NCBI RefSeq assembly: GCF_018919145.1
Contig: NZ_JAHLQJ010000005.1
Location: forward strand, 124,001 to 188,000
Reading direction: 5' to 3'
From: Paenibacillus brevis
Lineage (GTDB): Bacteria > Bacillota > Bacilli > Paenibacillales > Paenibacillaceae
Length of the DNA stretch: 64,000 nt
The position numbers were made by a program, and so were the translations under genes. The first letter of the stretch is position 1, and each line of letters starts with the position of its first letter. Positions 35,761 to 43,643 of the stretch are shown piece by piece. Below the pieces are notes generated by a model that saw only the letters and a list, made by a program, of their open reading frames with translations, was not told where the DNA came from and made no database searches.

Positions 35761-37017
35761 TTAACCGACACTCTCGCGGTACCATTCCGTTACAACAAGC
35801 TCTACGATGCGCCGGGCGGTATCCTTCCGGAACGGCAGGACATGACCGTGATAAGGATAATACATCAGATAGCTGTATAATGTTTCATAGCCTCCCTTTT
35901 CCCACTCCTCACGATGAGGCAGATAGCCCGTGCAGCCATTCGTGTAGCCATTAAGGAACAACAGCTGCGACTCGACTCTGAGAGAGGCTTCAAGCGATAT
36001 TTCACAAAAAATCTCATCCGGCAAGCCGCAAAAACAACCTTCATTTAGGAAGAAAAACTGGACACTCGTCTCCTGGATTTGGCTCACGATGCCAGCCTGT
36101 CTAAGTCGTTCGCACTCGTCCAGCCAGGACGCCCCCTCTATTCCAAACCGAGCTCGCGCCTCATCGGCGATTTGCAGTGCCTGCTTCTTTGAGGGCACGT
36201 CAGAATGAAATTCGATCTTCCTGCTATACAGGGAGAGGCGCTCTACTTGGCTCGGTTCAAAATGAAGCCGCTTAGCATCTTGCAGAATCAGGTCGGAAAT
36301 TCGCTCCACATCCTGCAGCGTACCTCCGTTAATCGTGTTTACTCCTCTAGGCTTGAGATTTCCAGACGCTCCTTGAAGCAGCATGACCGGACATCCGAAT
36401 TCATCCGACAGCTTGTCTCGGGTCATCCCGAAATAATCGCTTGATATATCCGTATGCTCCATCAGGATATTGGGATGTGCGCCGATCCTTAGAATCAAGG
36501 CCAACGGGCGGCCGTTAGCCGCATTAACGATTTGGAGCGCTCCGAGGCGCTTATCTGCAAGCGAGCATCCATCCCTCCGATTTTCGGCTAATTCCGAATA
36601 CGTGACCGACCAACCGATCAAGCAGGGCTGCAACTGGAGCAGCGCTTCCCGGGTAGCCTCGGCTACCTTGCTGCACAGCAGGGTGAAATATCTCTGTCCA
36701 TTTAGCGGTGATAACGGAGCGGGGGCAGAATGGGTATGTGAGAAATTAAGCATTACCCTGGTTACAGGAATGCCGAGTACTTTCGCTGTTAACGAACGCA
36801 ATTCATCGGATAGCTTCGCAGTCAGTCCAAGACTGTCTATCGCGATCAAACAGCTGCGCTCCTGTCCGAGCTCGAACAGAACGATCTGTGCGCTTAGGCG
36901 ATGCAGGATGCCTCTCGCTTGGCTGTCTTCCCTATAACCGCCAATCAACTCAACCGGAAAATCGGGGGTAATATCTTTTTGCGATAATGCGGCTTTGCAA
37001 TGATAGGTTAGATTCAT
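35761..37017 (-). CDS. Neutral/alkaline ceramidase-like protein (N-terminal domain family)
   Basis: A 418-residue protein related to the N-terminal catalytic domain of neutral ceramidases. Supporting stretches are AALSQKDITPDFPVELIGGY at the start, NFSHTHSAPAPLSPL, RIGAHPNILMEHTDISSDYFG and LQGASGNLKPRGV. The family uses a zinc bound by histidines of the HTHS and AHP segments; these are present. It has no secretion signal and lacks the C-terminal Ig-like domain of true ceramidases, so the natural substrate may be another amide or lipid. AAGGAG precedes the ATG. It is followed directly by the thrS promoter. Confidence 0.8.
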   Translation of the reverse strand: MNLTYHCKAALSQKDITPDFPVELIGGYREDSQARGILHRLSAQIVLFELGQERSCLIAIDSLGLTAKLSDELRSLTAKVLGIPVTRVMLNFSHTHSAPAPLSPLNGQRYFTLLCSKVAEATREALLQLQPCLIGWSVTYSELAENRRDGCSLADKRLGALQIVNAANGRPLALILRIGAHPNILMEHTDISSDYFGMTRDKLSDEFGCPVMLLQGASGNLKPRGVNTINGGTLQDVERISDLILQDAKRLHFEPSQVERLSLYSRKIEFHSDVPSKKQALQIADEARARFGIEGASWLDECERLRQAGIVSQIQETSVQFFFLNEGCFCGLPDEIFCEISLEASLRVESQLLFLNGYTNGCTGYLPHREEWEKGGYETLYSYLMYYPYHGHVLPFRKDTARRIVELVVTEWYRESVG

Positions 37018-37081
37018 TGAGCTCTCTCCTTAGTTATTCTTTGGATGGATCAAGCCTGAATCAGGGCCCCTTTTCTATCCT

Positions 37082-37119
37082 CTTCATGCATTCCCGGCCC
37101 TGTCAGGCTATGCATGAAG
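37082..37119. repeat. Perfect 10-bp inverted repeat upstream of the ceramidase-like gene
   Basis: CTTCATGCAT (37082-37091) and ATGCATGAAG (37110-37119) are perfect arms with an 18-bp spacer. No T-run follows. It sits 65 bp before the ceramidase-like start, and may be an operator or a leader stem. The rest of 37018-37233 shows only a second small repeat, CCTCAT/ATGAGG (37176-37193). Confidence 0.55.
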
Positions 37120-37233
37120 ATTTAACAATAGCTAGGTTCATACCTATCACTCCCGGATCATTTCTGATTCTTATTCCTCATATTACCATGAGGATGTCAT
37201 CTTTCCGGGGATAAAAGATCACATGCAAGTCAT

Positions 37234-39450
37234 TCACTCCATACTCAGCACCTCTAAAAGCTCCATCTCAAGACAGACTCGGAGGGACAAGGTGCGGATG
37301 TCTTGACCGAACCGGATATCGATCAGATCCCCGTTCATTCCGATCACCTCGCCCATTCCGAAGCTGTGGTGTCTCACGCCGTCTCCGGCCTGCAGGGCCA
37401 CCGTCCGGGCGCTGCCATCAGACGTGATCGTGTGCTCCGGCTTCACAAGAGAACGGACATGGGAGACAAACCGGGACTCGCTCGTCTTCTCCCCTCCCCG
37501 CTCCCGGCAGAAGATCAGCTCCAGATGGAATTTTGCCCGGGTCATACCGACATAGAACAATCGGACCGCTTCCTCCAGCGGGCTCTCGTTACCGGACGCA
37601 TAAGCCTTTAAATCCTCACTCGACGGAATGATGCCGTCCATCAAATCAATCATGTACACCTGATCAAATTCAAGCCCCTTCGCGCTGTGAAAGGTCGACA
37701 AGGTCACGGCGGGCACATCCTCTTTGCGTCTCTTTGACGTCTTCAGGGCGGCCTCCAGCGTCTTTAGCCTGGCCGCGAACGCTGTCATCGTCTCCTGCGT
37801 CTCCGCAATCTCCTCCAGAGTATTCAGAATTTCGACCATGTGCTCTTTGCGGTGGCCCTGCCACTCGCACAGCCTGTCGAGCCCCTTATCATATCCCAGC
37901 CGCTCCCGAATGACCCGAATGGCCGGAAGCGGCGGCATTCCGCTCATCTCTCGGAAGGTATCGCGGACCGTCTCCAGCGGTTTGATCTGGTAATCCTTCA
38001 GAGATACATGATGAAGCAGATTATCGAATACCGGTTCCTGATTTTCGATGCCAAGCAGCTCGGCCATCTGTTGCTTGCTGATGTATCCGTTCATTTTCAG
38101 ATGGATTTTGCTCAGCAGGTCCGGACGCTTATCCGTGAAGGTCATCCGCATAAAGTTCAATATATCCTCGACGACCCAGTGGGAGAAGAAACGATTATCC
38201 GTATCCTTCATGTAAAAAGGAATCCCCGCATGGTCCAGCGCGTGAATGACCGCGATCGAGGAGGCATTGTTCCGGTACAGAATGGCCGTGTCGGCAAGCT
38301 TGTCCCTGTCCACACTCCGCAGTGCCTCTATGAGATAGGCCGTTTGCGCCCGGGAATCGGCGGCTGTATGGATGCGTACCGTGCCTTCATCCTGATTGTC
38401 CGTGAACATATTCTTGTCGTAGCGCTGCTTGTTGCGCCGGATAAATTGGTTGGCTGTATCGACGATAACCGGTACGGAGCGGTAATTCTGCTCCATGAAC
38501 AACACCTTCGCCGCCGGGTATTGCTCGCGGAAATTCAGCAGGTATCCCGGTTCCGCTCCGCGCCAGCTATAAATCGACTGGTCGTCATCTGCGACCACGA
38601 ACAGATTGCCGTGCCGCTGCGCCAGCTTGGCGAGAATATCGTGCTGCACCAGTGAGGTATCCTGGCTCTCATCTGTCAGCAGATAGTCGTATCTGCCCTG
38701 ATAGACCGCCAGCAGCGCAGGGTTCCGCGCAAGCAGATCATTGGCCATCGTCAGCATATCGTCATAGTCGACGAGCAGGCATGAATGGCCGCTGCGCTTA
38801 AAGCGCTCGTACTCTCGGAGCAAGCCTTCCGCTTGCGGGATGCTGATTTTGACGGTTCCCCACTCGTCTTCGGAAAGCATCTTGTTTTTGACATAGCTGA
38901 TATAAGTCGTCAGTTCCTCCATCTGATCATCCGTCAACGGTTCTCCGGTCAACGATTTGTACAGATGCCGCAGTATAGCCTGCTTATATAAGGGAGGTTG
39001 GACGGCGTGTCCCGTGGCGGCAGAAGCATTCCTCGCATCATTCCGGACAGCCCCCTCCTTCGGGGCATCTGCTCCGCCTTCAATTATCAGGAACGAATCC
39101 GGCTGATTCCCGTAATATTCTCTGACAATTTCGAAGGAGAGGCTATGAATCGTCGAGAATTGCACCTGGGATTTCTGCCCCGGAAAATACCTGACATACC
39201 GCTCCTTCATCTCGACTGCAGATGCTCGGCTGAAAGTAACAGCTTTGATCCGGGACGGATGGGTGCCCAGCTCGTGTACCAGATACCCGATCCTCATGAG
39301 GAGCGTAGTCGTCTTGCCGGACCCCGGAGATGCAAGAAGCAGGACGGCCCCCTCCGTTTGAGTGACCGCCTGCTTCTGAATTTCATTTAATGTTACGCCC
39401 AGGTCTTCCTGGATCCGGGTGAAATAATCTGTGGCCAAACTTGTATTCAT
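37234..39450 (-). CDS. UvrD/Rep-type ATP-dependent DNA helicase
   Basis: A 738-residue superfamily 1A helicase. The conserved motifs are present in order: Q-motif LNEIQKQAV, motif I ASPGSGKTTTL, motif Ia TFSRASAVEMKER, motif II LLTDESQDTS, motif III VVADDDQSIYSWRGA, motif IV EQNYRS, motif V LSTFHSAKGLEFD and motif VI YVGMTRAK. The C-terminus resembles YjcD-type helicases of Bacillus and is not the standard PcrA C-terminus (inference). It unwinds DNA during repair or removes replication blocks. The start at 39450 (NTSLATDYF) has AGAAAGGA upstream. An in-frame ATG at 39483 lacks such a site. Confidence 0.92.
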   Translation of the reverse strand: MNTSLATDYFTRIQEDLGVTLNEIQKQAVTQTEGAVLLLASPGSGKTTTLLMRIGYLVHELGTHPSRIKAVTFSRASAVEMKERYVRYFPGQKSQVQFSTIHSLSFEIVREYYGNQPDSFLIIEGGADAPKEGAVRNDARNASAATGHAVQPPLYKQAILRHLYKSLTGEPLTDDQMEELTTYISYVKNKMLSEDEWGTVKISIPQAEGLLREYERFKRSGHSCLLVDYDDMLTMANDLLARNPALLAVYQGRYDYLLTDESQDTSLVQHDILAKLAQRHGNLFVVADDDQSIYSWRGAEPGYLLNFREQYPAAKVLFMEQNYRSVPVIVDTANQFIRRNKQRYDKNMFTDNQDEGTVRIHTAADSRAQTAYLIEALRSVDRDKLADTAILYRNNASSIAVIHALDHAGIPFYMKDTDNRFFSHWVVEDILNFMRMTFTDKRPDLLSKIHLKMNGYISKQQMAELLGIENQEPVFDNLLHHVSLKDYQIKPLETVRDTFREMSGMPPLPAIRVIRERLGYDKGLDRLCEWQGHRKEHMVEILNTLEEIAETQETMTAFAARLKTLEAALKTSKRRKEDVPAVTLSTFHSAKGLEFDQVYMIDLMDGIIPSSEDLKAYASGNESPLEEAVRLFYVGMTRAKFHLELIFCRERGGEKTSESRFVSHVRSLVKPEHTITSDGSARTVALQAGDGVRHHSFGMGEVIGMNGDLIDIRFGQDIRTLSLRVCLEMELLEVLSME

Positions 39451-39603
39451 GATCGCATATCCTTTCTGTCCACAGGTACTCAAATTGCCGGGACCGCCAT
39501 ATCCACTTTCGGGCTCGGCCGGTGCCCGGCTCCAGCGTTGGTGATTATCCGCCTGTTATCTTATGGGCTCAGACAGTTATCTGTAAAACTTTGAACTTAT
39601 AGG

Positions 39604-39612
39604 ATTATATCA
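39604..39612 (-). promoter_or_regulatory. Extended -10 promoter of the helicase gene
   Basis: TGATATAAT on the minus strand lies about 155 bp before the helicase start codon. The rest of 39451-39701 shows no gene. Confidence 0.5.
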
Positions 39613-39701
39613 AACTTCAGGCAAAAGAGGGGGCTTAATTCGCTCCATTCCAGTACCAGTTCAGCATCGGCTCTAAGTATTTGGCCCGGTGCTGCAACAG
39701 C

Positions 39702-39742
39702 ACAAAAAAACGCCAAGAATCCGTCATCCGGTTCTTGGCGTT
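39702..39742 (-). terminator. Terminator of the 57-residue gene
   Basis: AACGCCAAGAA (39709-39719) pairs perfectly with TTCTTGGCGTT (39732-39742) and is followed on the minus strand by TTTTTTT. It lies 16 bp past the stop codon of the small gene. Confidence 0.88.
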
Positions 39743-39757
39743 ATCATTCATGACTTA

Positions 39758-39931
39758 TCATACAATCTCTGCATTTTTCAACGCGTGCTCCCAGCTGGGA
39801 AAGTAAAACAAGGCACTGCGCATCAATTGGGGATCATTCTGCTTCACTTGCTTCTTGTTGACCGAGCCGCCTTCCATGTGCAGCTGTCTGATCCGGTCAA
39901 GAACTTGATCTGCGTCGAGTGTAATATCCAT
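39758..39931 (-). CDS. 57-residue protein resembling one HNH-endonuclease-associated repeat
   Basis: A small gene with a full expression frame: AGGGGGTG ribosome site, ATG at 39931, TGA at 39758-39760 and a strong terminator 16 bp later. The product begins MDITLDADQVLDRIRQLHME and ends with FYFPSWEHALKNAEIV. The ending resembles the FGSWxxALxxAG signature of homing-endonuclease-associated repeats, which usually occur in series beside an HNH nuclease. Here one repeat stands alone. In related proteins the repeat is thought to bind nucleic acid; the function here is unknown. It lies between a methyltransferase and a DNA helicase gene. It is a standalone gene, since no nuclease remnant adjoins it. 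Confidence 0.82.
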   Translation of the reverse strand: MDITLDADQVLDRIRQLHMEGGSVNKKQVKQNDPQLMRSALFYFPSWEHALKNAEIV

Positions 39932-40007
39932 CCCATCACCCCCTTGCTTCCATCATAGCCAAGACAAGGGGGATCTATGCACCCGCAACACTCGCCGTTT
40001 CAAGCCT

Positions 40008-40829
40008 CTATTTGATTCCGATGCGCATCCGGTAACCGAATCTCAGGGGTCTCCGGCTACCGTCGAACAAATCCCTAACGCTAGCTTCAAATGACTCTCT
40101 AGCCGGAGCAAGCGCATCCGGATGCAGCTTCATTACCGTCTGCAGCCCGCCTTGACTCAGCGCCAATCCGATAAAACGCTCCGCGTCGCACTCCTCCTGA
40201 TGATGGCACACAATTTCCCGGGTATAGCGGAACACTCCGCTCTCGCGAAGCACCGACAGATGCTTCTCCTTATCGCGCTTCACGGCGCCGCTGCCCGGCG
40301 TCTCCAGCTGCGCAAGCAGTTCGTCTCCCGCAGCAATCAACCGGGCATACTCCTGTTCAAGCTGCCAACCGATCACCGGCGGCCAATCGCAATCATAGGC
40401 AGCAAAGACGCCGCCGGGTTTAAGCACCCGTTGTATTTCCTTCAAGGTACTGACCGGCTCCATCCAATGGAACGATTGGGAGCAGGTAATAATATCGGCC
40501 GACTCGTCCGCAGCCTCCAGCTGATTGGAGAACCCTTTTACGAAGCTGATTGTATCTGCACCGCTGCTGCGCAGCTTGGCCTCTGCCTGATCTCTCATCC
40601 CGTCATTAGGCTCTACTCCGATGACACGCTCCGCATGGCCGTTCCAGACCATTGTCGACAAGCCAGTTCCGCAGCCGATATCCATAACAAGTCGCGGCTT
40701 CCGTCCCAAATAACTTTCAAGAATCTGAAGAACTGCCCTCGGCGCCTCTGGACGATACTGATCATACAAGGCCGCAAATCCGGTAAATCTCTCCACATTT
40801 TCTTGTCTGTTTCCCGCAGGTATATTCAT
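40008..40829 (-). CDS. Class I SAM-dependent methyltransferase
   Basis: A 273-residue protein with the Rossmann-like methyltransferase fold. Motif I is VMDIGCGTGLST (about residues 48-59), motif II ends with VIGVEPNDGM, and ITCSQSFHWMEP plus LKPGGVFAAYDCDWPP follow. This matches methyltransferase domain 11 proteins of the UbiE/trans-aconitate type. The substrate cannot be read. A Glu/Arg-rich helical C-terminal half (HHQEECDAERFIGLALSQGG) may cover the active site. It is separate from neighbours on either side. Confidence 0.88.
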   Translation of the reverse strand: MNIPAGNRQENVERFTGFAALYDQYRPEAPRAVLQILESYLGRKPRLVMDIGCGTGLSTMVWNGHAERVIGVEPNDGMRDQAEAKLRSSGADTISFVKGFSNQLEAADESADIITCSQSFHWMEPVSTLKEIQRVLKPGGVFAAYDCDWPPVIGWQLEQEYARLIAAGDELLAQLETPGSGAVKRDKEKHLSVLRESGVFRYTREIVCHHQEECDAERFIGLALSQGGLQTVMKLHPDALAPARESFEASVRDLFDGSRRPLRFGYRMRIGIK

Positions 40830-40870
40830 CTTCCGCTTCTCCTCTCCCGAATTGTTATCATTATATCATT

Positions 40871-41821
40871 TCAAGAAGGAGGTTGAAGCTGATCTCCAGA
40901 CTCGGCATTGGTTTCTAACCGAATTTCATCCGGCATGCGCTTAGGCTTGGAAACACCCGGAACTTCCCGAGGATAGAATTCGATCATCTCCGAAGAATAC
41001 ACCGTAATTTGGACCCTGCCCTGACCTGAGAATGTTCGGAGCAGCACAGGCTGATTATATGGATTACGAAAAGCAAAATCAGGACCTCCCCAGCTGACCG
41101 TTGCATCCCGTCCGGAAGGGACATAAGGAACATGCCTGCTGTGCGAATAACGATGGACAATCTGTAATCCGGCACGGTCAATCGCATTAAATAGAGTGGA
41201 GGAGACTTGGCAGATACCGCCTCCAATCCCTTCGGATAATTCTCCCCGTACGATAACCGGCGCCTGCATATAACCTTTTTCCCGTGTTCGAATTCCCACC
41301 GTTTCATTGAAGGAAAACGTCTCCCCGGGGAAAACAACCGTATTGTCGATGGCCTTTGCCGCCAGATGGATATTATGGGAACGGCTCTGGTTGCGGGAAT
41401 TATAATAAGTCACATAATAGCCGATTGCCTTTTCTCGTAGCGGAGCTAATATTTCACTGTCTACCCGCGGATAAAGCGCCCTTCGAGGAACCTCAACCGC
41501 TGGAGAGCCTTCTCCATACATAAAACCATAAAACAGCTCAGCAAAACGTTCTTCATCCAGCGTATAGCCAATAACCTCCGGAATGATCGCCCCGGAATTG
41601 CCGAATCGGGCGTTCTCTGGCTGCTTGTACACTACAGGAACAAGACTTTTCATCAGCGAATCCAGTTTGGCTTGATCCACAAGGGGCCAGACTGGTTGCT
41701 CATATTCCTGTCGCTCCACATTAGCTACCGTCTGCTCTTTAAAGTTAATGGATAAGTGATCCGGCATTGTGTTGTGAAGCGCCAGTATTGTTGATACAGC
41801 TGTGGCTGCAATCCATTTCAA
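40871..41821 (-). CDS. VanW-family protein, signal-anchored
   Basis: A protein of about 316 residues with an N-terminal signal or anchor (KWIAATAVSTILAL) and a C-terminal VanW domain. Typical VanW blocks are visible: VVFPGETFSFNETVGIRTREKGY, EGIGGGICQVSSTLFNAI and RHVPYVPSGRDATVSW. VanW proteins occur with vancomycin clusters and widely in Firmicutes, probably working on the cell envelope; their reaction is unknown. The start is uncertain: a TTG at 41821 has GAAGGTG at good spacing, while an upstream TTG at 41848 would add nine residues. No resistance genes adjoin it, so it is unlikely to confer glycopeptide resistance itself. Confidence 0.85.
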   Translation of the reverse strand: MKWIAATAVSTILALHNTMPDHLSINFKEQTVANVERQEYEQPVWPLVDQAKLDSLMKSLVPVVYKQPENARFGNSGAIIPEVIGYTLDEERFAELFYGFMYGEGSPAVEVPRRALYPRVDSEILAPLREKAIGYYVTYYNSRNQSRSHNIHLAAKAIDNTVVFPGETFSFNETVGIRTREKGYMQAPVIVRGELSEGIGGGICQVSSTLFNAIDRAGLQIVHRYSHSRHVPYVPSGRDATVSWGGPDFAFRNPYNQPVLLRTFSGQGRVQITVYSSEMIEFYPREVPGVSKPKRMPDEIRLETNAESGDQLQPPS

Positions 41822-41848
41822 GCGTATGCACCTTCGATCCAAGTCCAA

Positions 41849-42204
41849 TTTTGGTTAGCTTGACCTGAATCTCTATATCTCATACCACTGGAGTAATACA
41901 GCCTATAAAGCAGCAGAAGACACAGGGAAGAGTTATTCCGTCGTACCGGATTAGTTGACCATGAGCACTCTAAGTCAATCACAACCGGTTCCACTTTTGG
42001 CTAGAAGGCAGCAGAATAAGTGGGACGAACCACTATTCGCTACAATCCAGCCGATCAAGTGCCTGAAATGCATTAAAATTGCCGGGGTGATGGCTCACGC
42101 GACGAAATTAGTGACAAAAGGCATTAGAATTTCCGAGTATCACGAAAGCCGCTCGAGGGAGGTAAAATCAATCATCCCAGAGCGGCTGTTCCATTTCTGT
42201 CCCA
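41849..42204. other. Intergenic region without recognised gene
   Basis: Between the VanW and GH13 genes no coding sequence with ribosome site was found. A hairpin AGCCGCTC/GAGCGGCT (42147-42154 with 42180-42187) with a short T-run on the minus strand lies 18 bp past the GH13 stop and may be its terminator. TTGACT on the minus strand near 41965 may be part of the VanW promoter. Confidence 0.5.
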
Positions 42205-43626
42205 CTATTCAGCTTGGGTATAAATCAGATATTCCCAAGGTTCAAGCTCCACCGTCAGTTCAGCGCCCAATGAGACCGGGGCGCCATCCGGGAAGGAGGA
42301 GTAAGCTCCAGCGAGGGGTTCGGTCTGAATCTTGCCTTGTATCGCCTCTTCGGACAGGTTCATAACCACAATTACTGTACTGCCCTCCTTCTTTCTGGCA
42401 AAAGCCAGCACCGGCTCTCTCTCCGATTCAAGCCGCTCGAATGTTCCGCCCGCCTTGCCGTTCCAGAGCGCAGGATGCTCATGCTTCAAGCCGATCAATT
42501 CCCGGTAGAAATCCTGCAGCACCAGGTCATCCCAGACGATCTCGTCCTTCTCGAAAAATTGCAGCCGCTTGTTGAGTCCTGCTTCCTGGCCGGAATAGAT
42601 AAGCGGCATGCCCGGCATCGTGAAGGTCAGGACCGCCATCGGCTTGACGGCCTCGCCGAGGCGCTCGTATTCCGTTCCGGTCCATGAATTCTCGTCATGG
42701 TTCGAAGTGAAGTGCAGCGGATAGGTGCCGCTCGGATAGCCCGTGGTCAGACGCTCCCCATAGCGGAGCACCTGTTCCTCATGGTTCTGCCCTTGCCCCT
42801 TGGCGATGCTGTTCATCAGATTGTAGAACTGCCAGCCGTAATTGGCATTGAAGGCATAGCTGAGCAGCTTGATCTGCTGATCATCCTCAGCCAGCATATA
42901 GACAGGCTTAAGCTGCTCCAACGACATGCGGGCTTCTTCCCAGAAATCGGCCGGAACTCCGCCCGCATAATCGCAGCGGTATCCGTCCACATCGAACTCC
43001 TCCACCCAATATTCCATCGCATCCAGCATGGCGGCCCTCATCTCGGAGTTATCAAAGTTCAGGTCCGCCACATCCGACCAGTTCGTTCCCGGCGGTTGTA
43101 CGACGTTGCCCGCTTCATCGGTCGTGTACCAGCCGGGATTGCCCAGCCATTCATGATCCCATCCGGTGTGATTCGCCACCCAATCGAGCACGACCTTGAA
43201 GCCTAGATCATGAGCCTCCTTCATCAGTGCTCTGAAATCCTCTTCAGTTCCGAATTCCGGATTGACCGCTTTATAGTCCCGGACAGCGTAATACGATCCC
43301 AGCGAGCCATTGCGCTTCACTTCCGAGATCGGATGAATCGGCATCAGCCAAAGAATATCGACGCCAAGCTCCTTGAGCCGGGGCAAATGCTCGGCGAAAG
43401 CGCGGAACGTCCCCTCCTTTGTATATTGCCGCACATTGACCTCATACATCACGGCTTGATCCGCCCACTCCGGAACCGGAGCAGACCGGGATACGAGCTC
43501 CTTCTCTCCCTGAGGCTTCTTGTCAACTTCCCCTGTGTCTCCGCCGGAAGCCCCTCCACAGGCGCTGAGCCCCAGGATTGAAATCATGAGCGGAACGACA
43601 ACGAGCCATTTCGTCGGTTTATTCAA
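42205..43626 (-). CDS. Cell-surface GH13 alpha-glycosidase lipoprotein
   Basis: A 473-residue enzyme anchored outside the membrane. A lipoprotein signal ends in lipobox LSACGG. The GH13 barrel motifs are complete: VVLDWVANHTG, DGYRCDYAGG (nucleophile Asp219), MLAEDD (acid/base Glu247) and TSNHDEN (Asp311). A short C-terminal beta-domain follows. The TTG start at 43626 has GGGAGG eight bases before it and begins the signal peptide. Upstream in-frame codons reach back to 43695 inside the preceding gene. It is the last gene of the operon SBP-permeases-GH31-GH13, and likely cuts starch-like or other alpha-glucans at the surface for import. Related enzymes include alpha-amylase, neopullulanase and oligo-1,6-glucosidase, and the specificity is open. 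Confidence 0.92.
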   Translation of the reverse strand: MNKPTKWLVVVPLMISILGLSACGGASGGDTGEVDKKPQGEKELVSRSAPVPEWADQAVMYEVNVRQYTKEGTFRAFAEHLPRLKELGVDILWLMPIHPISEVKRNGSLGSYYAVRDYKAVNPEFGTEEDFRALMKEAHDLGFKVVLDWVANHTGWDHEWLGNPGWYTTDEAGNVVQPPGTNWSDVADLNFDNSEMRAAMLDAMEYWVEEFDVDGYRCDYAGGVPADFWEEARMSLEQLKPVYMLAEDDQQIKLLSYAFNANYGWQFYNLMNSIAKGQGQNHEEQVLRYGERLTTGYPSGTYPLHFTSNHDENSWTGTEYERLGEAVKPMAVLTFTMPGMPLIYSGQEAGLNKRLQFFEKDEIVWDDLVLQDFYRELIGLKHEHPALWNGKAGGTFERLESEREPVLAFARKKEGSTVIVVMNLSEEAIQGKIQTEPLAGAYSSFPDGAPVSLGAELTVELEPWEYLIYTQAE

Positions 43627-43643
43627 AGCATTAACCTCCCGGT

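Noticed and set aside
37082..37119. Perfect inverted repeat as terminator of the helicase gene
   Set aside because: No U-run follows on the minus strand and the repeat is more than 100 bp past the stop codon.
41955..42365. 136-codon open frame between VanW and GH13 genes
   Set aside because: Overlaps the end of the GH13 gene on the opposite strand, lacks a ribosome site and shows no family similarity.
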